From Dendrolimus kikuchii (Eukaryota; Arthropoda; Insecta; Lepidoptera; Lasiocampidae), in contig CM034407.1 in the NCBI GenBank assembly GCA_019925095.2, positions 5,727,210 through 5,791,209 of the forward strand: a stretch of DNA of 64,000 nt. The letters are read 5' to 3'. Numbering within the stretch: position 1 is the stretch's first letter; the number at the start of each line of letters is the position of its first letter. Of the stretch, positions 30,367-40,211 are shown piece after piece. The translations under genes and the position numbers were made by a program. Under the pieces are notes generated by a model that saw only the letters and a list, made by a program, of their open reading frames with translations, did not search any database and had not been told where the DNA came from.

Positions 30367-31434
30367 AGCTCTTTAAATTTAACTATTTTTAACAGATAGT
30401 AAAAGTGCATTAATTTGATCTTTAAGATTTGGAGATCATTTACTGTATTTGGATTTAATTACAATTTTGAAGTGCAGTCAAGACTAAAACAGCTAAATCC
30501 ATTGCAATTTTTTACTCTATTTTTCTTGGTAAGTTCCCTTAGGGTCCAAAGTATTTTTAATGTACAGAATATTTGTTGCCAATAAATATAGACGAGGAAA
30601 TGTGAAGGATACAATTACATAAGTGTACTGCTTACATAACTGTATGGATGTGAGTGTTCGTACATTATGTTTTAACGGATGTCGATTTTGTTTTTTAAAT
30701 GTTTTACATCAGTTTTATTATTATTAATATTATTGTTTATAAATTATGTTTGTAACATTGATTAAAAATGAAAAAAAAATATTAATATAATGAAATAGAG
30801 TTAACCATGATTAAATCTAATAAATTCATTATTGTTATACTTTAATCTAATTCTACTACTTTAAGATTATTATTGTTATTTATTTTTTTGGGATTAAAAT
30901 CGACAACTTCCTTAGCAACATCCCTAGCTAATCATTCCTTCAATTTCAATAAAAACCACACTACTATTTATGTACACGTGAAAGTGAGTTCTTTTTGATA
31001 TTTAAGTCATTGATTTTAACCAACTTCAAAAAAGGTAGAGTTTCTCAATATGACGTGTAAATATTTTTTCCTTTTTCAAAACAAACATGCTTAGATGTAT
31101 GAGTTTGTCCTGCTGATTTATTTCAAAGATAGTAGCAAAACCCATCTCAGGACTATAAAACATTCTTGTCGATATCGACAATATTTTAAGATAACTGTAG
31201 CATCACTTGGCAGTGTAAGGTAACCGATATGAATCTCCAGACACCTGTCTTCGCTAACTTAAGAATAATTGCCCAGTTAATCTTGTTATACTATAATTAA
31301 ATTTATTTAATTTTGTCAAATGTTCATGTGCCCGTGTAGTATTTGGATTTGAATATTATGACAGCGAGAAATTTCATGTGGAACTAGGGCTTATCCATGG
31401 ATTTTTGCAGTAAACCTTTTCTTTGCATCTTTTG
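30367..31434. other. 1 kb mostly unassigned
   Basis: 31,015-31,150 (CCAACTTCAAAAAAGGTAGA, GTTTCTCAATATGACGTGTA) resembles a widespread lepidopteran repeat of the accgacttcaaaaaaggagg type. The rest is AT-rich and featureless. Confidence 0.4.
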
Positions 31435-31625
31435 ATTTGAAACTCGATGAAACGAAAAAGCGACACTCAAAAGAAGTAAACACATAAATCTATAGGACTA
31501 AGCCTGCAAGAGAATGAGATCCAATACACGATATTTAAAAAGTTAAACACTATTCTCATACAGATAAAGTTGGAAATGTTTTTAAGTTTTCGTTAATACT
31601 TAAAAATTTCGTGTTTTAAAGCTTA
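31435..31625 (-). mobile_element. Rep-F copy 5 (partial)
   Basis: On the minus strand: CACGAAATTTTTAAGTATTA, TAGTCCTATAGATTTATGTG, TTTCATCGAGTTTCAAATC. Both termini are missing. Confidence 0.68.
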
Positions 31626-31639
31626 ACACACACACTTAA

Positions 31640-31815
31640 TTTTTTTTTGTGTCTGTCTTTTTGTTCTGGCTAATCTCTGAAAATAATGCACCGATTTTGA
31701 CAGGACTTTTCACTGGCCGATAGCTGTTGATATAAGGAGCACCTTAGGCTATTTTTAAAATTAGCGTTTCGCGAAAAATCATCCACGTGGATGAAATCGC
31801 GGGTAACAGCTAGTT
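31640..31815 (+). mobile_element. ACTAG-type retroposon, reading into AGCTAGT
   Basis: GTTCTGGCTAATCTCTGAAA..CCGATTTTGACAGG..AAAAATCATCCACGTGGATG, AAATCGCGGGTAACAGCTAGT. The end string is characteristic of lepidopteran short retroposons. Confidence 0.65.
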
Positions 31816-32163
31816 TTAAATAATAATATAGAATCCCAATAATTTCAAAGGTGGCGACGAAATGTATAAAAACGTAACCCCGATTCCAAATGGGAAACTT
31901 AGAATGTATATGAATACATCAATCAGATCAAATCAATAATGAGATTGAGCACTGAATTTTGTCTTTGACTAACTTTTCATACAGCACAATGACTGAGATA
32001 AGTTTGTTTGTGAAACAAACGTGCAAACAGTTCACACAATGTTCCAAATGTCGGACATTCATTCGCATAATCGAACTGGAGGGTGCGGTGTCTATTATAG
32101 CGGGTATCAAATCAAAATCAAATCAAATAATTTATTACATAAAAACATGGTAGATGTTTTTAA
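31816..32163. other. Unassigned, with a short (AAATC)n stretch
   Basis: 32,103-32,130 is (ATCAAA)n, like the reverse of a LINE-J tail. Overlapping short frames on both strands at 31,930-32,150 are not convincing. Confidence 0.4.
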
Positions 32164-32334
32164 TTTTTATTGCAGGAGTTCAGCAGACAGACAGACGGCC
32201 CACTTGATGGAAAGCGGTTAACATCGCCTATGGACATTTGCAACACTAAAGGTGCTACAAATGCGCTGCTGCTCTCTTAAAGGAGAACACAACGCAAGGT
32301 TGTTATGGCGGCATACTCTAGACCAGGGGTGGTA
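32164..32334 (-). mobile_element. Rep-A copy 13 (truncated, internal deletion)
   Basis: Starts ATTGCAGGAGTTCAGCAG; CTGGAACCTGGTCACTAATG is deleted between AAAGGAGA and ACACAACG. The 5' end stops at ACCAGGGGTGGTA, i.e. at the 3' strand of the hairpin. Confidence 0.84.
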
Positions 32335-32895
32335 AATACAAGATGTACAAAATAGATGTTGACATTTTTATAAAGATCAAATTATTTTTGCCGGTTTAGT
32401 GTTTTTTTTAATGCTAATACTTTAATGTTTGAAATGATAATAAGTTATACTCTACTAAAGAGTAAATTAGCTGAGATGGACAGAAGGGCGATACTGAATG
32501 TAAGTACAAACCTTACGTAACTAAATCGAGGGGTGTGGATCCTTCCAATTTCCCATCCGTTTTTAGTATCCAGTCCGCGCCGGCACTCCGCAGTGCCCAT
32601 TGGTGTACCGATTAAACATTAAAATATTACGAGGGTGCACCCGTCTTTGTCTTATCTCCACCACGATACAAAACCCACATTGGCGGCATATATTACTGCC
32701 TCACACTGAAAGAGTCTTTGATATTCGAGATCATATCTATAAAAGTAGGTATTTTTAACATTTTTTGGAAAAGGATGGCGGAGTAAAGAAGAAAATATAA
32801 GGAAAAGTTTATTTTGAAGCTTAGGACTCAACCGAAATGTAGTATAATAAATAAACGTGTTAATTTGTAATATTAAGAAGAAAGAGTACTAATTC
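32335..32895. other. Unassigned
   Basis: Includes a GC-richer strip at 32,570-32,700. Nothing recognised. Confidence 0.4.
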
Positions 32896-33172
32896 CTGCG
32901 GCCGGAATATTGATGTAAGATGCGGCAAAATAACCCACAGCCGGGTGGAAGGACATTTGCCTGTTTCGATGGCTACAACCCATGGGGTAGAGTATGTCGC
33001 CATAAAATTTATTTACGTTCTGGATTTAGTGTCCGAGTTCTAATCTTCCATTCAAGACCGACAGCATATTGGTAGTACTTTGGTGTTGCAATCATTTATG
33101 AACGATTGTAACTACTTTCTATCAGGTAGGCCGTGAGTCTGTCTGCTGTCCTTCAGCAATAAAACAAAAATT
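32896..33172 (+). mobile_element. Rep-A copy 14 (very diverged)
   Basis: Recognisable from CCTGCGGCCGG, GCAAAATAACCCACAGCCGG, TAGAGTATGTCGCCATAA, TTTGGTGTTGCAATC and CAGCAATAAAAC in the right order, with perhaps a quarter of bases changed. Probably the oldest copy. Confidence 0.75.
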
Positions 33173-33628
33173 ATAATACATCTGCTTGAAAAATGTCTTA
33201 GTATTTTTTTAAAATTGGTTATAATGTACGTAAAAACCAGTAACAAGAAAATTTATGAAAATCCCTTAGTAACAAGATTTAATCGGTCGCTTTCTCCCCT
33301 CGTAAGCCAATGTACGTTTAATTCAATTAATTTATAACCTTAAAACATAACATAAAATATGACATTATTATTACATATTCATATGTACTATGTCACAATA
33401 CTTGAAAAGGCAAAGAATATGTAATATAATTAAATGGTTTTGATAAAAAATCGCTTGGAATAGGACCACATAGAAAAACTAGTACACAAACTTTGCAGTG
33501 CATTTTCCATTATGATAGATAGCCCTCCGGGACTCGTTAGAGGCTGTTCATTAATAGCCGACAGATTGACGCATGTCTAGGATATTCAATATAATTGGTC
33601 AGTGTCTATTCACTTTGGCGATGAACGT
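33173..33628. other. Unassigned
   Basis: AT-rich to average sequence, no gene recognised. Confidence 0.4.
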
Positions 33629-34000
33629 CTTAGAAAAGGATGCGTATAGTTGTACATTTGTTATTTACAATGTTATCACTAGATCAAAGTGAGAGAGTCT
33701 TATGTAGTTCATGAAAGGTATACTATCAGGAACCCGTTCTTTACAGTGTACTTAGAAAATGATGCGTATAGTTGTGCATTTGTTATTTACAATGTTGTCA
33801 CTAGATCAAAGCGAGAGTCTTATGTAGTTTATGAACGATGTACTATTAGGAACCCGTTCTTTACAGTGTACTTAGAAAATAATGCATATAGTTGTGCATT
33901 TGTTATTTACAATGTTGTCACTAGATCAAAGCGAGAGTCTTATGTAGTTTATGAACGATGTACTATTAGGAACCCGTTCTTTACAGTGTACTTAGAAAAT
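33629..34000. repeat. 120-bp tandem array, three units plus a fourth start
   Basis: Units begin CTTAGAAAA at 33,629, 33,751, 33,871 and 33,991 (periods 122, 120, 120). The last two full units are almost identical; the first is more diverged. The fourth unit is cut after ten bases by the BEL/Pao terminal repeat. Because 120 is divisible by three, a frame (33,689-34,045) stays open and would encode a repeated 40-residue unit beginning RESYVVYERCTIRNPFF. I see no other support for a protein. Confidence 0.9.
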
Positions 34001-34002
34001 AG

Positions 34003-34144
34003 GTATTATTCGCGCTTTCTAATAACTTATCTATTAAATAAATAAGAAGCACGTCTTCATATAACAGACATTTATTTGGATCTAATAAATTGACATCTAT
34101 ATTTTTCTCTTAATATGTCACTTACAATAAAAGAGTCCGTAACA
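34003..34144 (-). repeat. BEL/Pao 3' LTR (142 bp)
   Basis: In the minus-strand sense it starts TGTTACGGACTC just after the purine-rich CCCGGGAGGAA and ends GCGCGAATAATAC. It contains CCAAATAAATG (possible poly-A signal). The inner 99 bp (34,003-34,101) are identical to 39,501-39,599. The end lacks a clear CA, so a few terminal bases may be missing. Confidence 0.72.
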
Positions 34145-34165
34145 TTCCTCCCGGGGGCGGATTAT
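34145..34165 (-). other. Polypurine tract of the BEL/Pao element
   Basis: The minus strand reads CCGCCCCCGGGAGGAA directly before the TGTTACGG LTR start. Placed by position; function not shown. Confidence 0.5.
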
Positions 34166-34306
34166 AGAGCACAAGTAAACACATAACATTCTCAAAATAT
34201 TACATTGAAGTCAGTACAATAAAAACAATTTAAACTCAAATCTATGCACATAGCAAAACAAAATTATTGCACCCAGAGAGCGTCGTACTCAAAAAAAGAA
34301 ATAAAA

Positions 34307-37300
34307 TCATTCCATAAAACGAATTGGAAGTTTAATTTGCCTACCAAACCTAGTAGACGTAGCTAAAGGGATAGGCATACACTGATCTTTACCTGAAGGT
34401 TCGTCTCTGGGAATCGGGATGTTATTCAGCCAATCTTGAGATACCGTAGAGAGCTCCAGAGGATATAATCTTTGATAAGGCCTTACCTTTTCACCGGATC
34501 CAGTTCGGACTCTTGCTACACGTGAGAAACCGTCTCGTCCTATGTAGATTTCCGTAATTACTCCGACTGGCCAATGTAACCTACTCTTTTCTGTTTCAAT
34601 AAGGACTAGTTCTCCTACCTTTGGTTCGTTTTTAATCTCCTTCCCTTTGCTAATAAGCAATGACAAATACTCGTTCTTAAATCTTTTTCTAAAATCTTCT
34701 CGTAGCGTTTGTAAATGTTTATACCGTATATGCAAATTTTCTTTATCGATTTTATCGAAATCTGGTGTGTCGCTTGTTGGAATTCCTTGTAGAAATAATA
34801 TGGGTGTAAGAGGTCTTACATCTCCCATTTCTACATATGTAAGAGGTCTACTGTTTATAACGACTTCACAATCACATAAAATAGTTGAAAGTTCTATCCA
34901 GTCGACTGATGATTTTCCTAAGATCCTACGAAGCATTTCTTTAACTACTCTTATCAATCGTTCCCACCATCCTCCCCACCAAGGAGCGGTTGGTACTGAG
35001 AACTTCCATTGGATTCTGTCGATATTTGTAGTCTCTTCGATAGTTTGCCAGTCTAATTCTTTAAGTAAATTGGCAGCGCCTACGAAGTTCGTACCATTAT
35101 CGGTGTAAATGGTTCTTGGTCTTCCTCGCCTCGCAATAAATCTTCTTAAAGTCATCAAAAAACTATTTGTAGAGAGAGATTCTGTAAGTTCTAAATGTAC
35201 AGCTCTGTAAGCAGCACAAGTGAACAAAACTATCCAACATTTCTGATTACTCCTTAGAAATAAGGGCCCGGCCAGATCAATTCCAGTGACTTCAAATGGA
35301 GCCGTATTTTTAATGCGATCAGCAGGCAGAGGCGGTTCTGGCACAACGTAATGCTTCGCTTTGTATCTCTTACATATTATACATCTTGAAACGATAGCCT
35401 TTACTAATCTTCTGATTCCTAAAATCCAATAATTATTTCTTAAATCTGCTAGTAAAGTTTGCGTTCCAGCATGATTCATTTTTCGATGCTTCTCTTCGAC
35501 CATCCTCTGCACTATTTCATGTTTTCCTTGAAGTAATATTGGATATATAAAATCTCTATCTTCATTGCTGAGATCTAACCTTGTTTTAACCTTGCATATT
35601 CCTTCTTCTTTTATTATAATAAGCTTTTTCCCCGTAGTAACTTTATCTATCAAACTTTCTCTTTGTATTAGCTTGATTAGAGTTTTTTCAGCACTTTTAT
35701 ATTCTTCAAATCCAATGCATTCCGTATCTGTATTATACATTCTTCTGATTCTAAGACTTATTCTTCGTAGTCTAGCTACTAATCTCACTATCTTACTATA
35801 TTGGTTAAAATACAAAAGCCTGTTGCTAAAAACTTCTGTACATATCTCTACAGTAACTAATATGTTCTTCTTTTGCTCACTGTTTATAATTTCTTCTTCG
35901 TTTCCTGTGTAATCAATAGGAGATCTAGGCCACTTTTCTTTTTCATCGTATAACCATTGTGGACCTGTCCACCATTGTGTTTCTAGTAGTGTCTTTGCAT
36001 TGCAACCTCGTGAACATAAATCAGCAGGATTATACTTTCCAGGTAAATGAAACCAATCACTCCTTTTTGTATTAATACATATTTCTTTTACTCTATTTGT
36101 CACAAATGCTTTCCAGGTATGTTGTCTTTGTACCCATGCTAATACTACAGCTGAATCAGTCCAACAGTATACACTATATTCCCTGCAAGTTGCCAGGAAT
36201 CCCGATGTATTAACCTCATGGTATAATCTAGAAGCTATAAGAGCCCCCATTAGTTCTAAACGAGGCAAAGACATTTGCCTTTTAATAGGCGCAACTCTGC
36301 TTTTCGCTAAGATTAATTGGACTGTAACTGTACCTTTGTATTCTGTACGTATAAAAACACACCCAGCATAAGCTTCTTTACTCGCATCACAAAAAACATG
36401 AACCGTAGTGTTACATTCGTACAACGGAAAGTCTGAGATACGCCGTGCAATCTTACACTTTTCAATATGGCTAACAGTATTCAGCCACTCTTTATATTCT
36501 GTCTCTAAGTGTTTAGGTATTTCTTCATCCCATCCAGTACTTAATGACCATACTTTCTGTATAATTAACTTTGGTATTAGTGTGGTCGGACACAAAAAAC
36601 CTATCGGATCAAAAATTTGTTGTGTGATTGACAACAAAACTCTCTTGGTAATTTTATTCACTATAGTTTTCAGTTTTAAATTGCATCGCAACTCATCCGT
36701 GTTTCTTTCCCATTGTAATCCTAACACTGATACTGTATTCGTTTCCTCATTTTTATTTACTAAGTTTGTCATCCAACCTCTTAAGTCAAATTTTCCTTGT
36801 TCCATTAGATCGATTGATTCTTTTATAAACTCTTTCACTTCTTCTTCTGAATCCAAACTTGTAACACAGTTATCAACATAAAATGATTCTTTCAATCTTT
36901 TCGCAGTTTTAGTATATAAATTAGTATACTTCTCTAAATGATATTTTATAGTAGCGGCTAAAAGATACGGACTACACGTAACACCAAAAGGCACACGTGC
37001 ATGTTGATAAGTTACTATATCATTTTTCTCCTCAGGATTTTTCCACCATAACAGTTTAAGATATTTACGATCTTCTGGTGAAATCGATATCTGAAGAAAT
37101 GCTTTCCTAATATCTGATATGACACCGTATTTTCCAACTCTGAATAACATCAATAGCTTTGGAATGAGCTCTATTAGGTTACCTCCTTTCTCTATGCATG
37201 AATTTAATGATCTGTTATTTTCATCTTTACATGAAGCGTCAAAAACCGGTCTAATTTTAGTAGTAGTACTTTCTAACTTAATTACTGCATGGTGTGGCAT

Positions 37301-39430
37301 ATAATGACCATCATCCGTATTATCATTGTGTACTTCTGTTATAATACCTTCTTTTTTCCAGTCTTTGAATACATTATGATATCCTTCCAGCAACTTCATT
37401 TTCTCCAACTTCTTTGTAGTTGACCATAATCTTTTCTTCGCTTGGTCATAGTTGTTTCCTAGTTGTGGACCATCTTTCCATATGAGATTCACTTCATAAC
37501 GACCTTCTTCATTAACTGCAATGTCGAGCGGAATATTAGATATTTCATTATTATATGGATCTTTAATACCTAATGATTCTAAATTCCATAAAAATTCTAT
37601 TTCATTTTCTACATGTGGTAATGTTGTGATTAAATTTGAATTGATTACATTATTATATACTCCATAACTCATCTCCATAGGTCCTTGCAAAGTCCACCCT
37701 AATTTTGTTTTAACTGCTATAAGGTTATCTGTTATGTGAACAATGACGTTGTCTAAAATAGAACCTAAGTAATCTGATCCTATAAGTATATCTATATCTT
37801 TTATATCCGTATATTCTTTATCCGTATCATTTAAATAGATATTGTTCTTTTGGAGTCTTTGTATCAATGCCAAATTACATATTTTTGGTAAATCACCACA
37901 AAGTATTTCTTGCTCTATGCCCGTCATTATTACAGAGTAATTGTTAGCAGTATTACTTACTTTGAATTCAAATACCCTATACGTCTTCGAACTCTTTATT
38001 ACACCACCAAAAAGTGTGTGTCCTAATTTTTCCTGTCGTATTACAGGTAGTCCAAGTTCTTCAGCTACTTTCTTTTTTATGTATGTTCGCTGTGAACCAG
38101 AATCAAGTAAAGCTCGAACTTTAATTTCATTATTGTTCCCTGATATTTTTACAATCAAAGTTTGTAGAAAAGTCGTCGTCTTATTATGAGAAAAATTGGT
38201 GGAGACTTCTTCTATCAAACCGGATGGTTTGTCTTTATTCTTTAGCTTATGGATTTGGTCATGTAACATAGGACATAAAATTATGGGATGCCTTTTACCA
38301 CAAGACAAACACTTAACATATGACTTACAGTTTTTGGCAATATGCCCTCGTTTTAAGCAAACATAACAACCACCTTTCACTTTAATTGCCTGTTTCTTTT
38401 CTTCTAAACCTAAATCTCCAGACTTACTACATTGAAAAGCACTATGTGGTTTATCACAAAAATAGCATACAACCTTACCTTGTTTCGTGCTAGACAGACT
38501 CCCACTAGTCTTATCTATCAGCTGCTTAGATGTTAGACATGTAGCAGTAGGCTCCTTGGATGAGCAGCTATCTAGAAAGTCACTTGCCAACTTCACGCGT
38601 CTTTCTGCTTCCACTTCTGTCTGTAAATAATCTAATAAACTATTAAGCTTTTGTACCCCTACCCCACGTGGTACTTTACTCCATGACAATAAGACGCTCT
38701 CTGGTAACGCTGATTCTATTAAAGGTAACAAGATACATTCATATTTATTCTGAATAATACCTAGTGTTTCTAAAATTTGTAAATTTGCAACAATTTTATC
38801 GTACAAAACGTCTAAACCTATTTGTTGCCTGCATGTAACTAATTTCAGCAGTTCTCGTACGTAAATTTCAATTAGAGTTTCGTCTTTAGCAAAGCGGTCT
38901 TTTAGAGTCTTGATTACTTTCGGGTAATTTTCTGCAGTTGGTGGATAGCTTTCGACTAAATTTCGAGCAGTGCTACCATCAGTCATCGCTTGTGTTAAAT
39001 ATTGAAATTTTGTTTCTTCGTCCATGCTGACATTCTCATGTATTTTTTTGTATTGCCCCCAAAACGGTAGCCATGATTTGGGATTATCGTCAAATTTCCT
39101 AATGTCAATTTTAGGTAAATTCAAATTCTTTAAATTAGAACACTGTGTCTCTTCTTTTTTCTCTTTCTTGAACTCATCGCATAGTTTAGCTTTTGTTTTG
39201 AGCCATCTTATTTTTATATTATCACAGTCTTCACACTCTTTTTCATATTCTTCTTCATCAAATTTTTCTGAACTCAACATCTCATTTTGTATTGCTGTGT
39301 CTAATCTATTTATTCCATCTATTTTTTCTTTTAAAAATTCGTAGTCTATACTTGAAGAAGCGGCCATCTCGTGCCTTAAAAAAACACGTCTCAATTGCTC
39401 CCTTTGTCGTTTCATAATATTGAGATCCAT
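34307..39430 (-). CDS. BEL/Pao retrotransposon gag-pol polyprotein (intact, 1,707 aa)
   Basis: One uninterrupted ATG-to-stop frame, normal length for a BEL/Pao gag-pol. Domains in order: gag-like region with LPKIDIRKFDDNPKSW (about 105-210); zinc knuckles CYFCDKPHSAFQC (322-334) and CYVCLKRGHIAKNC (355-368) plus a third Cys/His set to 386; aspartic protease LLDSGS (441-446); reverse transcriptase (about 700-870) with ISDIRKAFLQI (D773) and YVDN (851-854) in place of YVDD; RNase H with D1015, E1059, D1092, D1137; integrase with H1315, H1320, C1350, C1353 and catalytic D1385, D1444, E1490; C-terminal WPVG..V.RV.TG...RP..RL.PLE segment (1,605-1,660). It would make virus-like particles and reverse-transcribe and integrate its RNA. 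BEL elements use an internal protease. YVDN occurs at the second catalytic Asp, so activity is uncertain. The start at 39,430 is the first ATG after the primer-binding site. No frameshift or stop is seen, which suggests a young copy. Confidence 0.96.
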   Translation of the reverse strand: MDLNIMKRQREQLRRVFLRHEMAASSSIDYEFLKEKIDGINRLDTAIQNEMLSSEKFDEEEYEKECEDCDNIKIRWLKTKAKLCDEFKKEKKEETQCSNLKNLNLPKIDIRKFDDNPKSWLPFWGQYKKIHENVSMDEETKFQYLTQAMTDGSTARNLVESYPPTAENYPKVIKTLKDRFAKDETLIEIYVRELLKLVTCRQQIGLDVLYDKIVANLQILETLGIIQNKYECILLPLIESALPESVLLSWSKVPRGVGVQKLNSLLDYLQTEVEAERRVKLASDFLDSCSSKEPTATCLTSKQLIDKTSGSLSSTKQGKVVCYFCDKPHSAFQCSKSGDLGLEEKKQAIKVKGGCYVCLKRGHIAKNCKSYVKCLSCGKRHPIILCPMLHDQIHKLKNKDKPSGLIEEVSTNFSHNKTTTFLQTLIVKISGNNNEIKVRALLDSGSQRTYIKKKVAEELGLPVIRQEKLGHTLFGGVIKSSKTYRVFEFKVSNTANNYSVIMTGIEQEILCGDLPKICNLALIQRLQKNNIYLNDTDKEYTDIKDIDILIGSDYLGSILDNVIVHITDNLIAVKTKLGWTLQGPMEMSYGVYNNVINSNLITTLPHVENEIEFLWNLESLGIKDPYNNEISNIPLDIAVNEEGRYEVNLIWKDGPQLGNNYDQAKKRLWSTTKKLEKMKLLEGYHNVFKDWKKEGIITEVHNDNTDDGHYMPHHAVIKLESTTTKIRPVFDASCKDENNRSLNSCIEKGGNLIELIPKLLMLFRVGKYGVISDIRKAFLQISISPEDRKYLKLLWWKNPEEKNDIVTYQHARVPFGVTCSPYLLAATIKYHLEKYTNLYTKTAKRLKESFYVDNCVTSLDSEEEVKEFIKESIDLMEQGKFDLRGWMTNLVNKNEETNTVSVLGLQWERNTDELRCNLKLKTIVNKITKRVLLSITQQIFDPIGFLCPTTLIPKLIIQKVWSLSTGWDEEIPKHLETEYKEWLNTVSHIEKCKIARRISDFPLYECNTTVHVFCDASKEAYAGCVFIRTEYKGTVTVQLILAKSRVAPIKRQMSLPRLELMGALIASRLYHEVNTSGFLATCREYSVYCWTDSAVVLAWVQRQHTWKAFVTNRVKEICINTKRSDWFHLPGKYNPADLCSRGCNAKTLLETQWWTGPQWLYDEKEKWPRSPIDYTGNEEEIINSEQKKNILVTVEICTEVFSNRLLYFNQYSKIVRLVARLRRISLRIRRMYNTDTECIGFEEYKSAEKTLIKLIQRESLIDKVTTGKKLIIIKEEGICKVKTRLDLSNEDRDFIYPILLQGKHEIVQRMVEEKHRKMNHAGTQTLLADLRNNYWILGIRRLVKAIVSRCIICKRYKAKHYVVPEPPLPADRIKNTAPFEVTGIDLAGPLFLRSNQKCWIVLFTCAAYRAVHLELTESLSTNSFLMTLRRFIARRGRPRTIYTDNGTNFVGAANLLKELDWQTIEETTNIDRIQWKFSVPTAPWWGGWWERLIRVVKEMLRRILGKSSVDWIELSTILCDCEVVINSRPLTYVEMGDVRPLTPILFLQGIPTSDTPDFDKIDKENLHIRYKHLQTLREDFRKRFKNEYLSLLISKGKEIKNEPKVGELVLIETEKSRLHWPVGVITEIYIGRDGFSRVARVRTGSGEKVRPYQRLYPLELSTVSQDWLNNIPIPRDEPSGKDQCMPIPLATSTRFGRQIKLPIRFME

Positions 39431-39474
39431 CGTATATCAGTTGAAAATATCGTTATTCTTTGCCTTAAACGTTT

Positions 39475-39490
39475 GGTGTCACGGTCGCCA
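39475..39490 (-). other. BEL/Pao primer-binding site
   Basis: The minus strand reads TGGCGACCGTGACACC, a string of the type used as tRNA primer site in BEL/Pao elements. It starts ten bases inside the recognisable LTR end, slightly far unless the LTR ends in CCCCAACA. Confidence 0.6.
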
Positions 39491-39500
39491 CTATGTTGGG

Positions 39501-39599
39501 GTATTATTCGCGCTTTCTAATAACTTATCTATTAAATAAATAAGAAGCACGTCTTCATATAACAGACATTTATTTGGATCTAATAAATTGACATCTATA
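39501..39599 (-). repeat. BEL/Pao 5' LTR remnant (99 bp)
   Basis: Identical over 99 of 99 bases to 34,003-34,101. The first 43 bases of the 3' LTR (TGTTACGG..) have no counterpart; sequence beyond 39,599 is unrelated. The element is therefore missing the start of its 5' LTR and lacks its promoter region. Confidence 0.85.
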
Positions 39600-40200
39600 C
39601 AAGAGTAGATTCGTAAACAATACAGATATATTTTATTTGCTTGTCGTTCTTGGCTTTCGAATCTTTGGATGTTTCGGGGGGAACATGAAAAAGGATGGAT
39701 AAATGATCTTTTCCAATCCAGTTTTACATTCAAAAAGTGTATAATACTGGTTAAAACTGGACAATAGTTGTAAATGCATATTGTTAGCGCCATATAGACG
39801 TAACCACGAAAAGAAATTAAAAAAATATATAAATATGCTGCCTTTGTCCTCTCTCCCTGTCTGTCCTATTCGCCACAACACTCGCGCGAACGAGACGCAC
39901 AATAGGAAGAAACAAAGTCTATGGCGCTACGCTTCCATGGCAATCAAGCGTCATCCTCCAGTCTTGCAACGCTATCGCGCGAAGTAGAATGACGTCTAAT
40001 GAAAAAATACAAATTTAAAAACAAACCAACAAACAAGTGAGTGGCCCATATTATTCCTATTGTGGCGACATCAATGCCAACATTATAAATAAGCACGCAA
40101 GCGCGAAGCTAATATTAATCTGTGTAGCTTGAGAAACAGCGCGCCGTTTTGTGACAGCGCGGGGTCGCAACGTTCGCGCCGATTCTCTTGGCGCATAAAC
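39600..40200. other. Unassigned DNA between BEL and LINE
   Basis: A GC-richer strip (39,850-39,990) and TATAAATAAGCACGCAAG (about 40,084-40,101) followed by GC-rich DNA look promoter-like. With the LINE excised, this continues at 41,770-41,990, where a TTAAAAG/TTTTATTAA region lies. A solo LTR or a promoter is possible but unproven. Confidence 0.3.
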
Positions 40201-40211
40201 ACCATTCAACA

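Noticed and set aside
33629..34000. CRISPR-like array
   Set aside because: Direct repeats are contiguous 120-bp units without spacers, in a eukaryotic transposon-rich context.
34647..39344. Plus-strand frames of 60-157 codons within 34,300-39,430
   Set aside because: Antisense shadows of the intact BEL/Pao gag-pol frame, which has all expected motifs on the minus strand.
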